Part shown: positions 24,971-33,552 of the stretch, piece after piece
How positions within the stretch are numbered: position 1 is the stretch's first letter
Layout: the number at the start of each line of letters is the position of its first letter
Assembly (NCBI GenBank): GCA_017617335.1
Contig: JAFZWK010000040.1
Coordinates: 34,924 to 98,923 of the forward strand
From: Bacteroidaceae bacterium
GTDB lineage: Bacteria > Bacteroidota > Bacteroidia > Bacteroidales > Bacteroidaceae
Length of the DNA stretch: 64,000 nucleotides
Reading direction: 5' to 3'
The notes under the pieces: model-generated
What the model was told of the DNA's origin: nothing
Seen by the model: the letters and a program-made list of their open reading frames with translations, nothing else
Database searches by the model: none
Translations under genes and position numbers: made by a program

Positions 24971-25723
24971 ATGTTAGAGATACGAGATTTGCATGCCAGC
25001 ATTAATGGCAAGGAGATACTGAAGGGTGTCAACCTGACTGTCCGCGATGGTGAGGTGCATGTGCTGATGGGACAGAATGGAGCAGGCAAGAGCACGCTGA
25101 GCAATGTCATCGTGGGACATCCTGCCTACGAGGTGACTCAGGGTAGCATTACGTTCAATGGGAAGGACTTGCTCTCGATGAAACCTGAGGAGCGTGCCCA
25201 TGAGGGGATTTTCCTTAGTTTCCAGCAACCTGTGGAGATTCCAGGCGTCAGCACGGTGAACTTTATGCGTTCTGCCTTGAATGCCAAACGCAAATATCAG
25301 GGCAAGGAACCTCTGGCTGCCGGCGAGTTTCTGAAGCTGGTGCGTGAAAGACGCAAGATTGTGGAGCTGGATAACAAACTGACGAACCGATCGGTAAACG
25401 AGGGTTTCTCGGGAGGTGAGAAGAAACGCAACGAGATCTTCCAGATGGCTATGCTGGAGCCTACGCTGAGCATTCTGGATGAAACGGATTCTGGCCTGGA
25501 CGTGGACGCCTTGCGCATAGTGGCAGAAGGGTTCAACAAGCTGCGCACTCCCCAGACGAGTGCCATCGTCATCACCCATTACCAGCGTCTGCTGGATTAC
25601 CTGAACCCCGATTTCGTGCATGTCCTTATCAACGGGATGATCGTGAAGAGCGGTGGTCCTGAACTGGCACTGGAGATAGAAAAAAGAGGTTTTGACTGGA
25701 TAAAGGAGGAGGTCGGACTGTGA
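24971..25723 (+). CDS. sufC: Fe-S assembly ATPase SufC
   Basis: SufC is the ABC-type ATPase that drives conformational change in SufBC2D. The 250 residues hold Walker A GQNGAGKSTL near 36-45, signature FSGGEKKRNEIFQM, Walker B LSILDETDSGLDVDAL and the His switch in VITHYQRLL. I start at ATG 24971 (MLEIRDLHASINGKEIL), which matches SufC N-termini and follows AGGGAG; an upstream ATG at 24938 overlaps the -7 box. The stop overlaps the GTG start of sufD by four bases (GTGA), so translation is coupled. Confidence 0.97.
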   Translation: MLEIRDLHASINGKEILKGVNLTVRDGEVHVLMGQNGAGKSTLSNVIVGHPAYEVTQGSITFNGKDLLSMKPEERAHEGIFLSFQQPVEIPGVSTVNFMRSALNAKRKYQGKEPLAAGEFLKLVRERRKIVELDNKLTNRSVNEGFSGGEKKRNEIFQMAMLEPTLSILDETDSGLDVDALRIVAEGFNKLRTPQTSAIVITHYQRLLDYLNPDFVHVLINGMIVKSGGPELALEIEKRGFDWIKEEVGL

Positions 25724-27075
25724 GTTCCGAAAAGCAATACATAGATCTCTTTGCTGAGTGCAGAAGCCTTATCGACGAGCACTCTGCCCCCGTGATGAAT
25801 GCGTTGCGCGAGGATGCCTTCGTGGCGTTTCAGACGCTGGGGTTCCCCTCTCGCAAGATAGAGCGCTATAAGTATACCGACGTGGTCGCTGCCTTCGCTC
25901 CTGACTATGGTGTCAATCTCAAGCGAATCGACTTCCGCGTAAATCCGTACGAGGTTTTCCGTTGTGGCGTTCCCAATCTGAGCACCTCGTTGTATTTCAT
26001 GGTGAATGACCAGTTTGCCGACAAGGCGGTGACTCGTCCCTCGATGCCTGATGGCGTGGTGATAGACTCGCTATGCAAGGTGGCAAGGGAGCGGCCAGAG
26101 CTTATAAATAAATATTATGGTACGCTCGCACGCGCGAGAAAGGACGCCATCAATGCCATCAACACCATGCTGGTGCAGGATGGACTCTTCATCTATGTGC
26201 CCAAAGGCGTCGTCGTGGACCGCACGATACAGGTCGTGAATGTCCTGCGTGCTGATATGGACCTGATGGTGAACCGTCGTGTTCTGGTTGTGCTGGAGGA
26301 AGGTGCCCAGGCCAAAATCCTCTTCTGCGACCACTCGATGGATGACCATGAGTTCCTGACAACCCAGGTGAGTGAAGTCTATGTGGGCGAGAATGCCCAT
26401 TTGGAGCTCTATGAACTGGAGGAGACTCATGTCCGTAGCAAGCGCTTTGCAAACATGTACGTTGATGAGTCGCGGAATGCCTCGGCTACGATTGATTCCA
26501 TCACACTCAACAACGGGTTGACACGCAATCGGACTGACGTTTCCCTTAGTGGCGAGTATTCGGAAATCAACATGTATGGGTGTGTGGTGGCAGACAAGGA
26601 GCAGCACGTAGACAACAACACGCTGATTGACCATAAGGTGTCGAACTGTCAGAGTAACGAGCTCTACAAGTATGTGCTTGACGATAAGGCTGTAGGAGCT
26701 TTTGCGGGCAGAGTACTGGTGCGCGAGGGTGCCCAGAAGACTGTATCACAGGAGACAAATGCCAATCTGTGTGCCACTAAGACGGCTTGCATGTACAGCC
26801 AGCCCATGCTGGAGATATATGCCGATGACGTGAAGTGCAGTCACGGCAGTACGGTTGGCCAGCTCAATGATGCAGCCCTTTTCTATATGCGTCAGCGCGG
26901 TATCCCAGAAGAGGAGGCACGCCTGTTGCTGAAATTCGCCTTCGTGGGTGAAGTGCTGGACAGCATCAAACTTGACGCTTTGCGCAACCGTCTTCATTTC
27001 TTGGTGGAGCAACGCTTCCGTGGCGAGTTGGGGAAGTGCTCGGGTTGTGGTCCTAATGCCTGTTCAACCCGTTAA
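25720..27075 (+). CDS. sufD: Fe-S assembly protein SufD
   Basis: SufD (451 residues) pairs with SufB in the scaffold complex. It has the SufBD beta-helix core: LFIYVPKGVVVDRTIQVVNVL, VVLEEGAQAKILFCDHS, then NNTLIDHKVSNCQSNELYKYVLDDKAVGAFAGRVLV and the conserved C-terminal DDVKCSHGSTVGQLNDAALFYMRQRGIPEEEAR. The start is GTG at 25720 inside the sufC stop, preceded by AAAGGAGGAGG. A CSGCGPNACSTR tail is Cys-rich. The sufS start follows the stop by one base. Confidence 0.96.
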   Translation: MSSEKQYIDLFAECRSLIDEHSAPVMNALREDAFVAFQTLGFPSRKIERYKYTDVVAAFAPDYGVNLKRIDFRVNPYEVFRCGVPNLSTSLYFMVNDQFADKAVTRPSMPDGVVIDSLCKVARERPELINKYYGTLARARKDAINAINTMLVQDGLFIYVPKGVVVDRTIQVVNVLRADMDLMVNRRVLVVLEEGAQAKILFCDHSMDDHEFLTTQVSEVYVGENAHLELYELEETHVRSKRFANMYVDESRNASATIDSITLNNGLTRNRTDVSLSGEYSEINMYGCVVADKEQHVDNNTLIDHKVSNCQSNELYKYVLDDKAVGAFAGRVLVREGAQKTVSQETNANLCATKTACMYSQPMLEIYADDVKCSHGSTVGQLNDAALFYMRQRGIPEEEARLLLKFAFVGEVLDSIKLDALRNRLHFLVEQRFRGELGKCSGCGPNACSTR

Positions 27076-27076
27076 A

Positions 27077-28387
27077 ATGCAGAAAAGTATGGGAATAGAG
27101 TCAGAAAACATTCCGTTGCCATTCCGACAGGGACAAGGCGAGGGTACCATCCGAGAGGATTTTCCTATCTTGGGTAAAAACATCTATAAGAAATATCCTC
27201 TTGTCTACTTGGACAACGCAGCCACTACCCAGAAACCCCGTTGTGTGGTGGACGCCATGACGGACGAGTACTACAACGAGAACGCGAATGTGCATAGAGG
27301 CGTACATTTCCTTTCCCAACAGGCGACTGATTTGTACGAGGCTTCCCGCGAGAAAGTACGTGAATTCCTGAATGCCCGCTCGACACGGGAAATCGTCTTC
27401 ACTCGCGGCACTACGGAAAGCATCAATCTGGTTGCCAGTTGTTATGGCGAAGCTTTTATGCATGAGGGGGATGAGGTCATCGTTAGCGAGATGGAGCACC
27501 ACAGCAATATTGTCTCATGGCAACTGCTTCAAGCTCGCAAGGGAATCCGTTTGCGCGTGATTCCCATCACGGATGAGGGTGAACTCCGACTGGACGTATA
27601 CGAGAAACTTTTCTCGGAGAAGACTCGCATCGTCTCTATTACTCATGTCAGCAATGTGTTGGGAACGGTGAATCCCATGAAAGAGATTGTCCGTATCGCT
27701 CACGAGCATAATGTCCCTGTACTGGTTGACGGAGCTCAGAGCGCACCTCACTTTGCTGTGGATGTGCAGGATCTCGATTGCGATTTCTTTGCTTTCAGCG
27801 GGCATAAGATTTATGGTCCGACGGGCATAGGAGTGTTGTATGGCAAGGAGGCTTGGCTTGACAGGATTCCTCCTTACATGGGAGGTGGCGAGATGATTCA
27901 AAACGTCTCTTTCGAGAAGACCACCTTCAACGAATTGCCTTACAAGTTCGAGGCTGGCACTCCAGATTATGTGGCAGCGACAGGTTTGACGAAAGCCTTG
28001 GATTATGTCCTTTCGATTGGTATGGACACCATTGAGGCATACGAGCAGGACTTGACTCAATATGCTATTCGTCGCTTGAGCGAGATAGAAGGCATGCATA
28101 TCTTTGGCCCTCGAGAGACTCATGATGCTGTCGTTTCCTTCCTTGTTCATCAGCCTGGCATTCCCGAGAAAGACACGGCCTTTAAACACTATATCCATCA
28201 CTTGGATATGGGAACCTTGCTGGACAGATTGGGTATAGCCGTTCGAACAGGTCATCATTGCGCGGAACCCTTGATGCATCGTTTGGGAATTGAAGGTACA
28301 GTACGTGTCAGCTTCGCACTTTATAATACCCGTGAAGAGGTGGATACCTTGGTGGCTGCCATCGATCGGGTGAGAAAGATGTTCTAA
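27077..28387 (+). CDS. sufS: Cysteine desulfurase SufS
   Basis: SufS is a PLP-dependent group II cysteine desulfurase that mobilises sulfur from cysteine for Fe-S assembly. Motifs in order: [71 protein letters not shown]-lysine [17 protein letters not shown], and active Cys in [13 protein letters not shown]. The start at ATG 27077 lies immediately after sufD; Met5 at 27089 is an alternative and gives a more typical N-terminus. The open frame extends upstream into sufD but those codons belong to sufD's other frame. No sufE gene is nearby. Confidence 0.96.
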   Translation: MQKSMGIESENIPLPFRQGQGEGTIREDFPILGKNIYKKYPLVYLDNAATTQKPRCVVDAMTDEYYNENANVHRGVHFLSQQATDLYEASREKVREFLNARSTREIVFTRGTTESINLVASCYGEAFMHEGDEVIVSEMEHHSNIVSWQLLQARKGIRLRVIPITDEGELRLDVYEKLFSEKTRIVSITHVSNVLGTVNPMKEIVRIAHEHNVPVLVDGAQSAPHFAVDVQDLDCDFFAFSGHKIYGPTGIGVLYGKEAWLDRIPPYMGGGEMIQNVSFEKTTFNELPYKFEAGTPDYVAATGLTKALDYVLSIGMDTIEAYEQDLTQYAIRRLSEIEGMHIFGPRETHDAVVSFLVHQPGIPEKDTAFKHYIHHLDMGTLLDRLGIAVRTGHHCAEPLMHRLGIEGTVRVSFALYNTREEVDTLVAAIDRVRKMF

Positions 28388-28388
28388 G

Positions 28389-28994
28389 ATGCTTGAACCC
28401 TACTATCATTCTGGAGTCATTGAGGCCGGTTGCGATGAGGCGGGTCGTGGATGTTTGGCGGGGCCTGTCTATGCGGCGGCTGTGATCATGCCACCAGATT
28501 TCTCGAATGACATCTTGAATGATTCCAAGCAGTTGACGGAAAAGAAGCGCTACCAGCTTCGTGAGGTTATTGAGCGAGAGGCGTTAGCTTGGGCGGTAGG
28601 CGTTGTGGATAATCATGAGATTGATGAGATTAACATCCTTCGCGCCAGCATCCTGGCAATGCATCGTGCCTTGGATCAACTGAAAGTCCGACCTGAAGAG
28701 GTTATCGTGGATGGCAATCGATTCTATAAGTACCAAGAGTTACCTTACACGACGATTGTAAAGGGAGACGGGAAATATATGAGTATCGCTGCGGCCAGTA
28801 TCTTGGCAAAGACTTATCGTGATGACTTCATGCAGAAGATACATAAGGAATATCCCATGTATCATTGGGACAAGAACAAGGGCTATCCTGCCAAGGCGCA
28901 TCGCGACGCAATACGTCAATACGGAACAACTCCCTATCACCGCATGACCTACAACCTGTTGGGCGATTCCCTGCAACTGGAATTCGATTTCTAA
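28389..28994 (+). CDS. rnhB: Ribonuclease HII
   Basis: RNase HII cleaves the RNA strand of RNA-DNA hybrids and starts removal of single ribonucleotides from DNA. The 201 residues carry the active-site motif [20 protein letters not shown] (first Asp and Glu), [11 protein letters not shown], an [12 protein letters not shown] stretch with the third acidic residue, and [21 protein letters not shown] with the fourth. It begins one base after sufS and is probably read through from the suf operon. It converges with the HPr-kinase-like gene. Confidence 0.96.
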   Translation: MLEPYYHSGVIEAGCDEAGRGCLAGPVYAAAVIMPPDFSNDILNDSKQLTEKKRYQLREVIEREALAWAVGVVDNHEIDEINILRASILAMHRALDQLKVRPEEVIVDGNRFYKYQELPYTTIVKGDGKYMSIAAASILAKTYRDDFMQKIHKEYPMYHWDKNKGYPAKAHRDAIRQYGTTPYHRMTYNLLGDSLQLEFDF

Positions 28995-28998
28995 CTTT

Positions 28999-29877
28999 TT
29001 ATTCTCCGAAGATAGTCTTGCACGATAACTGGGCAGCTTCAGCATTGGGCAAGCATTCCAGATAATAAAAGGGTGTTTGCCTCAGGACAACATTAAGTGT
29101 TTGGCTAATCCCGTCGTAAAGATACTCGTCGTATGCAAACTCGGGCGGGCAAGAAGGGTGAATCGCAGCGTATGCCTGAACAGTACGGAGTTTCTGAATC
29201 TTGTTGTAAGGGGCCTGTGCCAGACGAACGCAAGCTGCAAGTGGATATTCCTCATTCTTGTAACAATGTGTCTTTCCGCTCCAGGGACTTCCAAAGATCC
29301 AAGGCTTCCCATCGACAATACGGAGGATAGGACTGTCGTCATTCAGTAGCGTCGCTCCAGGGATGTGATCTCTCCATAGACGAGTATGGGTACTTTTCCC
29401 CGTTCCGCTTTCCCCAAGGAAAAGTACACTCTTACCCTTATAGGTGATGGTGCTTGTATGAACAGCGATGGTATTCAGGCGGACCGTACTCATGCCGTAT
29501 GCTATCCAGAGAGCAAAGCGAACTAAACGTGTCGTCAGGGAATCTTCTTCCAGTCTTCCCTTGATATAGATTACTTTGCCATCTTTCTCTTCCCACAGGT
29601 ATTGTGGGTTTCCTTCGCTTGGACTTGCCTTAAAAAGGTAGCCGTTAGAGGTTCTTCCAAAAGTGCTGTGGATATTCTCGAAGACAAAACTGTATTCCTC
29701 TTCCTGAAAGGATGGCACCCGCATCGCTTCTGTCTTTTCGCTAGTAATCGTCACAAGAGGAGAATCGACTGTGGTTGTCAAGAAAGGCCGAAACCCTTCA
29801 ATCTTGTCAACCGCCTGTAAAAGTTCTTCCCCTTCAAGGCGTATCCTGTGCTTTGCAATAATGTAGTCTCTGTTCAT
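28999..29877 (-). CDS. HPr-kinase-like P-loop protein
   Basis: A 292-residue protein whose C-terminal half resembles the HprK/P kinase domain: strand TITYKGKSVLF, Walker A GESGTGKSTHTRLW at about residues 155-168, then LLNDDSPIL, and a GSPWSGKTHCY loop. The N-terminal ~150 residues lack the usual HprK regulatory domain. Proteins of this kind are found beside PqqD-like proteins and in some lasso/RiPP clusters, where they can phosphorylate a peptide; others are sometimes annotated as PEP carboxykinase-like. I chose ATG 29877, which overlaps the PqqD-like stop as ATGA and implies coupled translation; ATG 29889 would add four residues. The substrate is unknown, but the divergent 42-residue peptide is a candidate. 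Confidence 0.75.
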   Translation of the reverse strand: MNRDYIIAKHRIRLEGEELLQAVDKIEGFRPFLTTTVDSPLVTITSEKTEAMRVPSFQEEEYSFVFENIHSTFGRTSNGYLFKASPSEGNPQYLWEEKDGKVIYIKGRLEEDSLTTRLVRFALWIAYGMSTVRLNTIAVHTSTITYKGKSVLFLGESGTGKSTHTRLWRDHIPGATLLNDDSPILRIVDGKPWIFGSPWSGKTHCYKNEEYPLAACVRLAQAPYNKIQKLRTVQAYAAIHPSCPPEFAYDEYLYDGISQTLNVVLRQTPFYYLECLPNAEAAQLSCKTIFGE

Positions 29878-30137
29878 AAAATGCCGCATCCACTCAAGGC
29901 ATCAATCCACTTCTGTCCGTCCTTTACCGCTCTTTCTGAGTCAATACCATATTTTGAGCATAGAAAATCGGCTACATCCTCCAGCATGAACTCTTTGCCC
30001 TCGAATTGATTCCATAGTTCCACGGAGGTTTTGTTTAGATAAATCACTTTAGTAAAGTCCATATTCAGAGTTCCTTGACAAACCACAATGTTTTCATCCG
30101 CGATATTGCGTACCTTGTATCCTTTTTTTATTCTCAT
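29874..30137 (-). CDS. PqqD-family (RiPP recognition element-like) protein
   Basis: An 87-residue protein of the PqqD fold, a small winged-helix domain that in RiPP systems binds the precursor peptide's leader. The pattern is typical: an N-terminal beta hairpin (ENIVVCQGTLNMDFTKVIYLN), then KTSVELWNQFEGKEFMLEDVADFLCSKYGID and a C-terminal helix. It is translated together with the HPr-kinase-like gene (ATGA overlap), so the two proteins very probably act together. No radical SAM enzyme, protease or transporter follows. The divergent neighbour encodes a short acidic peptide. Confidence 0.75.
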   Translation of the reverse strand: MRIKKGYKVRNIADENIVVCQGTLNMDFTKVIYLNKTSVELWNQFEGKEFMLEDVADFLCSKYGIDSERAVKDGQKWIDALSGCGIL

Positions 30138-30167
30138 AATTCTAAAGGGGCAAACTTATTTCGGATA

Positions 30168-30175
30168 CAAAGGTA
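30168..30175 (-). promoter_or_regulatory. Bacteroidetes -7 box for the PqqD-like/HPr-kinase-like operon
   Basis: Minus-strand TACCTTTG lies 30 bases before the PqqD-like start. No good TTTG element is seen at standard spacing. Confidence 0.55.
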
Positions 30176-30336
30176 ATGAAAAATCTTCTAATGCGTGTGT
30201 ATTTTATTTTAAAGTGGAAAAAATCATACTTTGATAACAGCACATAGATAACCAAAAGAGCATGACGTGTGTTTTTTTTGTAGAAAATGCTCAATCATGT
30301 GGATAATAGGTTTTTATTTGTGAATGCTTTGCAAGT

Positions 30337-30346
30337 CAACACGTTG
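30337..30346. repeat. Solitary CAACACGTTG core (site D)
   Basis: A single perfect core flanked by AGT on both sides (AGT-core-AGT), as in the arrays, but without phased neighbours at +22 or -22. It lies between the two divergent promoters. Confidence 0.6.
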
Positions 30347-30469
30347 AGTCAAAAATGCAACAAAGCGCTTTAAAATGTGATTTTGAGTGCATAAATAGCC
30401 TTAAATTGTTGTATTTTCCCCGTATTTACGTGTTTTTTGGCCTTTTCTGTTAAAAAAAAGTAAGAAAAA

Positions 30470-30500
30470 TTGTGAAGAATGGAAAATATCTGTAAATTTG
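30470..30500 (+). promoter_or_regulatory. Promoter of the peptide/fimbrillin-like lipoprotein operon
   Basis: TTG (30470-30472), 20 bases, then TAAATTTG (30493-30500), a good Bacteroidetes -33/-7 pair. A leader of about 95 bases follows before the peptide ATG. Confidence 0.7.
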
Positions 30501-30602
30501 CATCGTTATTTGTATAACTATAAATAGGTGGATTGTGCCTATCCTGGAAAAAGAAAGAGATAAAAAGAACATATTTAATTAACTTTTAATTTAAAAAGGT
30601 AA

Positions 30603-30731
30603 ATGAACATGAACGAATTGAACTACGAATCTCCCGAAGTGGAGGTAGTAGAAGTTGCTGTCGAGCAAGGTTTTGCTGCAACTGCAGATGAACAAATTGT
30701 GACACCTGAATATGATGACGAAGGTCTTTAA
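30603..30731 (+). CDS. 42-residue acidic peptide, putative RiPP-like precursor or leader peptide
   Basis: Starts MNMNELNYESPEVEVVEV and ends VTPEYDDEGL. It has ten Glu and three Asp but no Lys, Arg or Cys. It has a plausible ribosome-binding site (AAAAAGGT) and codon use like the following lipoprotein gene. The N-terminal Y-x-x-P-x-V-E-V-V-E pattern occurs in many tiny Prevotella/Bacteroides open frames, usually with an Ala/Ser-rich second half, here GFAATADEQ. It has no signal peptide. Directly downstream is the fimbrillin-like lipoprotein; divergent upstream are PqqD-like and HPr-kinase-like genes. Thr27, Thr34, Ser10 and two Tyr are possible phosphorylation sites. The function is unknown; the RiPP-like reading is inference from context. 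Confidence 0.65.
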   Translation: MNMNELNYESPEVEVVEVAVEQGFAATADEQIVTPEYDDEGL

Positions 30732-30782
30732 GTAGATTAGAAAAGAATTAAACATAATTTCAAAATAAAAAGTTTTATCGAA

Positions 30783-33383
30783 ATGAAAAGTAAATTTTTG
30801 TATGGTGCAATGGCTCTGGCAACTGTCCTGAGTGCATGTACTAGTGAGGTTCTGGAACCTACGACGACAGATTTTACCGGAGTTAAGGGTCACGATTTGG
30901 TAAGTGAGGGTATGACTATCACCACCAAGTTTGCTGGCAAGGACACTCGTGTAACAAAGGAAGATGGAAAAGTTTTGTGGGAAACAACAGACCGTCTCGG
31001 CTTGGCTTGGTACGATGTTGCAGGTAATATTGTTGGTGTTCAGGAGAACGCAGACTATGACGCAAAGAAGGGTACCGATGCTGACAAGAAGTTGTATGCA
31101 AACAACATCTTGAGCGTTAATGATGATCTCTCTGGTTTCCAGACACGTGCAAACATCTATCAGGGTGCTTACTTCGTTTATTCTCCTTGGGCTTATATGG
31201 CACAGATCGGCGAACTGAAGTTTGTTGTTGATGGTGTTCAGAAGAAGAGTTTTGAAACAGAGTTGCTCAATAATGTTCCTTGGTTGTCTGGCACACGCTA
31301 CATCGCTGCTGCTGATGCTCCAAAGGATGGCGATTTTGAGCAGACTTTCAACATGAATCCTGTTCAGAATGCTTGTAAGGTGATTGCTACTTCTTCAGAC
31401 GGCGTGAAGAAGGCCTTTGCTGCATACTCGATTGGCAGCACTACCTTGACTGCTACTGACGAATCTTTCGATGGGAAGGCTACAGGTCTTGGCACAAACA
31501 TCTTTGCTGCCAGCATGACAGTAGACCCCAACGCTCTTCCTGATGAAGATGAATATACTAACGAAAAGGCAGATAAGGCTGTTAAGGTAATGGTTACTCC
31601 CGAGTATGGTTCTGCTGCTGATGCTGCAACCACTGAGTTGGAGATTGACTGCTCACTTGCAAACGAAGAGAATAATATTCGCGTATTCATGTTCCCCACC
31701 AATGGTGAGAACTACAAGAATGCTGCTGGTGATGGTGTTATCATTCCTGCAACTACATTCTATCTTCCTGTTGAGAAGGATGGCAAGCAGCTAGGTTACT
31801 TCGAGATTACTAAGAACGATAAAGATGCAGAGAACGTAAAGTCTGTTGTGAAGTTCGGTAAGTTCCTGACTCCTGTTCTGACTGACGCTGATGGCAAGTA
31901 CATTGCTGGTGGTTACGATGGTAGTGTTGGCGTTGATCCTACTCCAGAAATTCCTGGAGAGCCAGAAATTCCTGGTTATTGGGAATATCCTGAAGGCGTT
32001 ACCCCCACACCTGAGCCCGATCCTGCTTACGTATATGTAGATCCTGAGACAGGTGAAAAGACTATTGGTCTGGAAGTTACTACTGATCCTGTAACAGGTG
32101 AGGTTACTAAGACATGGCACTGGATTGATACGGTTGGCGGTATTTGGCATGAACCTGTTCCTGGTACTCCTGGTACTCCTGGTACTCCTGGTATTCCTGA
32201 GAAACCTGGTAAGACTTTGACTGAGATTCTCCGTACCGATGCAGGTCAGGCAACTTTCGTAAATCTGCCTATTAAGTTGACAGCTGACAACTTCCATTTC
32301 TACGATTACATTTCTAACATTGACGAGTGGAACGAGCGTGTTGCTTTGGTTGATGCTCTCTATGGTGACGAAAAGGGTGTTGTAGAGTTTATTCTCGATG
32401 GTGAGGTTGATTTTACCAATGAAATTCCTGTTCCCGCTTGTGCAACTACTTTGAAGGTTACTGCTGTTGAAGGTACTCCTGGTTCTATGAAGGTTGTTAA
32501 GGGTGATCACGTTGTTTATCCCGCCATCATGGAAGGTGCTGCTACTGCTGTTGACCTGCACGAAGGCGATACCTCAGCTAATCCCGAATTCATTGTTGGA
32601 TCATCTGCTTCTCTGGACGTTGCTACTGCTACTAAGGGTATCAAGTTCGGTACTGAGAAGTATGTGTCTGTTTTGGTAGGTGATGGTGTTATCTTCATGA
32701 CGACTACTGCTTCTGCAGTTGATATGAGTGCAACAGTTGGTGCTAAGGGTAACGAGGGTGGTATCTACATCTATGAGTATGCTACTGAGAACGTTGCTGA
32801 TGGTAAGGCTGCTGTTGTTACAAGCGCAGAGGGTACAAGCGTAACTTACTTGGTTGACGAGGCTAGCTTGGTTGATGCTGGTGCAATCGACAACTTGCTG
32901 GCTAACGCTCCTGTAAGTGACTTCTGGGTAGGCAAGAGCTTCAGGAATGAAGTTAGTGACATTGTTCTGACTATGAACAATAGTACCAGCACTGAGGGAA
33001 TCAACCTGAAGTTGATCAATGGTTTCATTTATGCAGCTATTGATGTTGCATTCCGCAATGTATATTCTAGCCAGAATTCTGGTATTACAGCAAAGGAAAA
33101 AGATATTACTCTTCAGGATGTAGAGGTAGCTGATGGCAAGTTGACAACAAGTTCAAATAACATCTCTACTCTCCAGATCCACTCTGAGGGTAAGGGCGAG
33201 GCTGGTGCATTCATCACTATCGATGGCACTGCAGCTCTGACTAAAGTCGACGCTGAACATGCAGGTGGCTTGAATATTGAAGTTGCTGGCAAGGGTGTTG
33301 TAACTGGTGTTAAGACTCCTAACCCCATCGTTAAGGTATATCCTGGCGTTGAAAGTAAGTTGACATCTGAGGGTCTCGAATAA
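30783..33383 (+). CDS. Large fimbrillin-like surface lipoprotein
   Basis: An 866-residue lipoprotein with signal peptide and lipobox ATVLSAC (Cys19). The N-terminal ~330 residues resemble FimA/Mfa-type fimbrillins of Bacteroidales: TDRLGLAWYDV, SPWAYMAQIG, a NPVQNACKVIA motif and ILSVNDD-type beta strands. A Pro-rich linker (about 385-475) contains PGT repeats. The C-terminal ~390 residues are beta-rich and unassigned, with a pattern of short Val/Thr/Ala strands suggesting a beta-helix or repetitive adhesin. Codon use favours GCT/GTT/GGT/ACT far more than neighbouring genes, consistent with high expression. It lies 51 bases after the 42-residue peptide gene and ends at a strong terminator. 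Confidence 0.7.
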   Translation: MKSKFLYGAMALATVLSACTSEVLEPTTTDFTGVKGHDLVSEGMTITTKFAGKDTRVTKEDGKVLWETTDRLGLAWYDVAGNIVGVQENADYDAKKGTDADKKLYANNILSVNDDLSGFQTRANIYQGAYFVYSPWAYMAQIGELKFVVDGVQKKSFETELLNNVPWLSGTRYIAAADAPKDGDFEQTFNMNPVQNACKVIATSSDGVKKAFAAYSIGSTTLTATDESFDGKATGLGTNIFAASMTVDPNALPDEDEYTNEKADKAVKVMVTPEYGSAADAATTELEIDCSLANEENNIRVFMFPTNGENYKNAAGDGVIIPATTFYLPVEKDGKQLGYFEITKNDKDAENVKSVVKFGKFLTPVLTDADGKYIAGGYDGSVGVDPTPEIPGEPEIPGYWEYPEGVTPTPEPDPAYVYVDPETGEKTIGLEVTTDPVTGEVTKTWHWIDTVGGIWHEPVPGTPGTPGTPGIPEKPGKTLTEILRTDAGQATFVNLPIKLTADNFHFYDYISNIDEWNERVALVDALYGDEKGVVEFILDGEVDFTNEIPVPACATTLKVTAVEGTPGSMKVVKGDHVVYPAIMEGAATAVDLHEGDTSANPEFIVGSSASLDVATATKGIKFGTEKYVSVLVGDGVIFMTTTASAVDMSATVGAKGNEGGIYIYEYATENVADGKAAVVTSAEGTSVTYLVDEASLVDAGAIDNLLANAPVSDFWVGKSFRNEVSDIVLTMNNSTSTEGINLKLINGFIYAAIDVAFRNVYSSQNSGITAKEKDITLQDVEVADGKLTTSSNNISTLQIHSEGKGEAGAFITIDGTAALTKVDAEHAGGLNIEVAGKGVVTGVKTPNPIVKVYPGVESKLTSEGLE
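32160..32195 (+). repeat. 9-bp tandem repeat encoding PGT
   Basis: CCTGGTACT is repeated three times (32160, 32169, 32178) and once as CCTGGTATT (32187). It encodes PGTPGTPGTPGI in the linker of the lipoprotein. The unit keeps frame, so copy-number slippage would change linker length and not abolish expression. Confidence 0.9.
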
Positions 33384-33411
33384 GATTTCCGATAAGATTA
33401 TTATAATGAAG

Positions 33412-33440
33412 GAGGATGGCCTAAGGTCATCCTCTTTTTT
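33412..33440 (+). terminator. Intrinsic terminator of the peptide/lipoprotein operon
   Basis: A 10-bp stem (33412-33421 with 33425-33434, one G-T pair) has a 3-base loop and is followed by six T. It lies 28 bases after the lipoprotein stop. Confidence 0.92.
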
Positions 33441-33473
33441 GTATATTAATTATTCTTTCTCAAATATTATTTG

Positions 33474-33481
33474 TAATTTTG
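33474..33481 (+). promoter_or_regulatory. Bacteroidetes -7 box for gpmI
   Basis: TAATTTTG matches TAnnTTTG and is 71 bases before the gpmI start. The -33 element is degenerate. Confidence 0.5.
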
Positions 33482-33552
33482 TGCCCGAAATCAGACATCA
33501 TGGTTTGATTAACAGATAAAGATTGGTTGAATTATAAATAAAATATTAGAAG

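Larger units (their letters stand above)
30138..30602. other. AT-rich divergent intergenic region
   Basis: This 465-base region has promoters at both ends, one isolated CAAC-N2-GTTG core at 30337-30346 and a ~100-base 5' leader before the peptide gene. I see no supported gene. The middle (30176-30469) is strongly A/T-rich with several homopolymer runs. Confidence 0.7.

Noticed and set aside
28999-29877. ATP-dependent phosphoenolpyruvate carboxykinase
   Set aside because: HPr kinase and PEPCK share a P-loop fold, but this protein is far too short (292 residues versus ~530) and lacks PEPCK substrate motifs; GESGTGKST followed by NDD fits HPr-kinase-like proteins better.
28999-33383. Complete lasso-peptide cluster
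   Set aside because: A lasso cluster needs an asparagine-synthetase-like cyclase and a transglutaminase-like B2 protease. Neither is present, so only a looser RiPP-like reading is kept.
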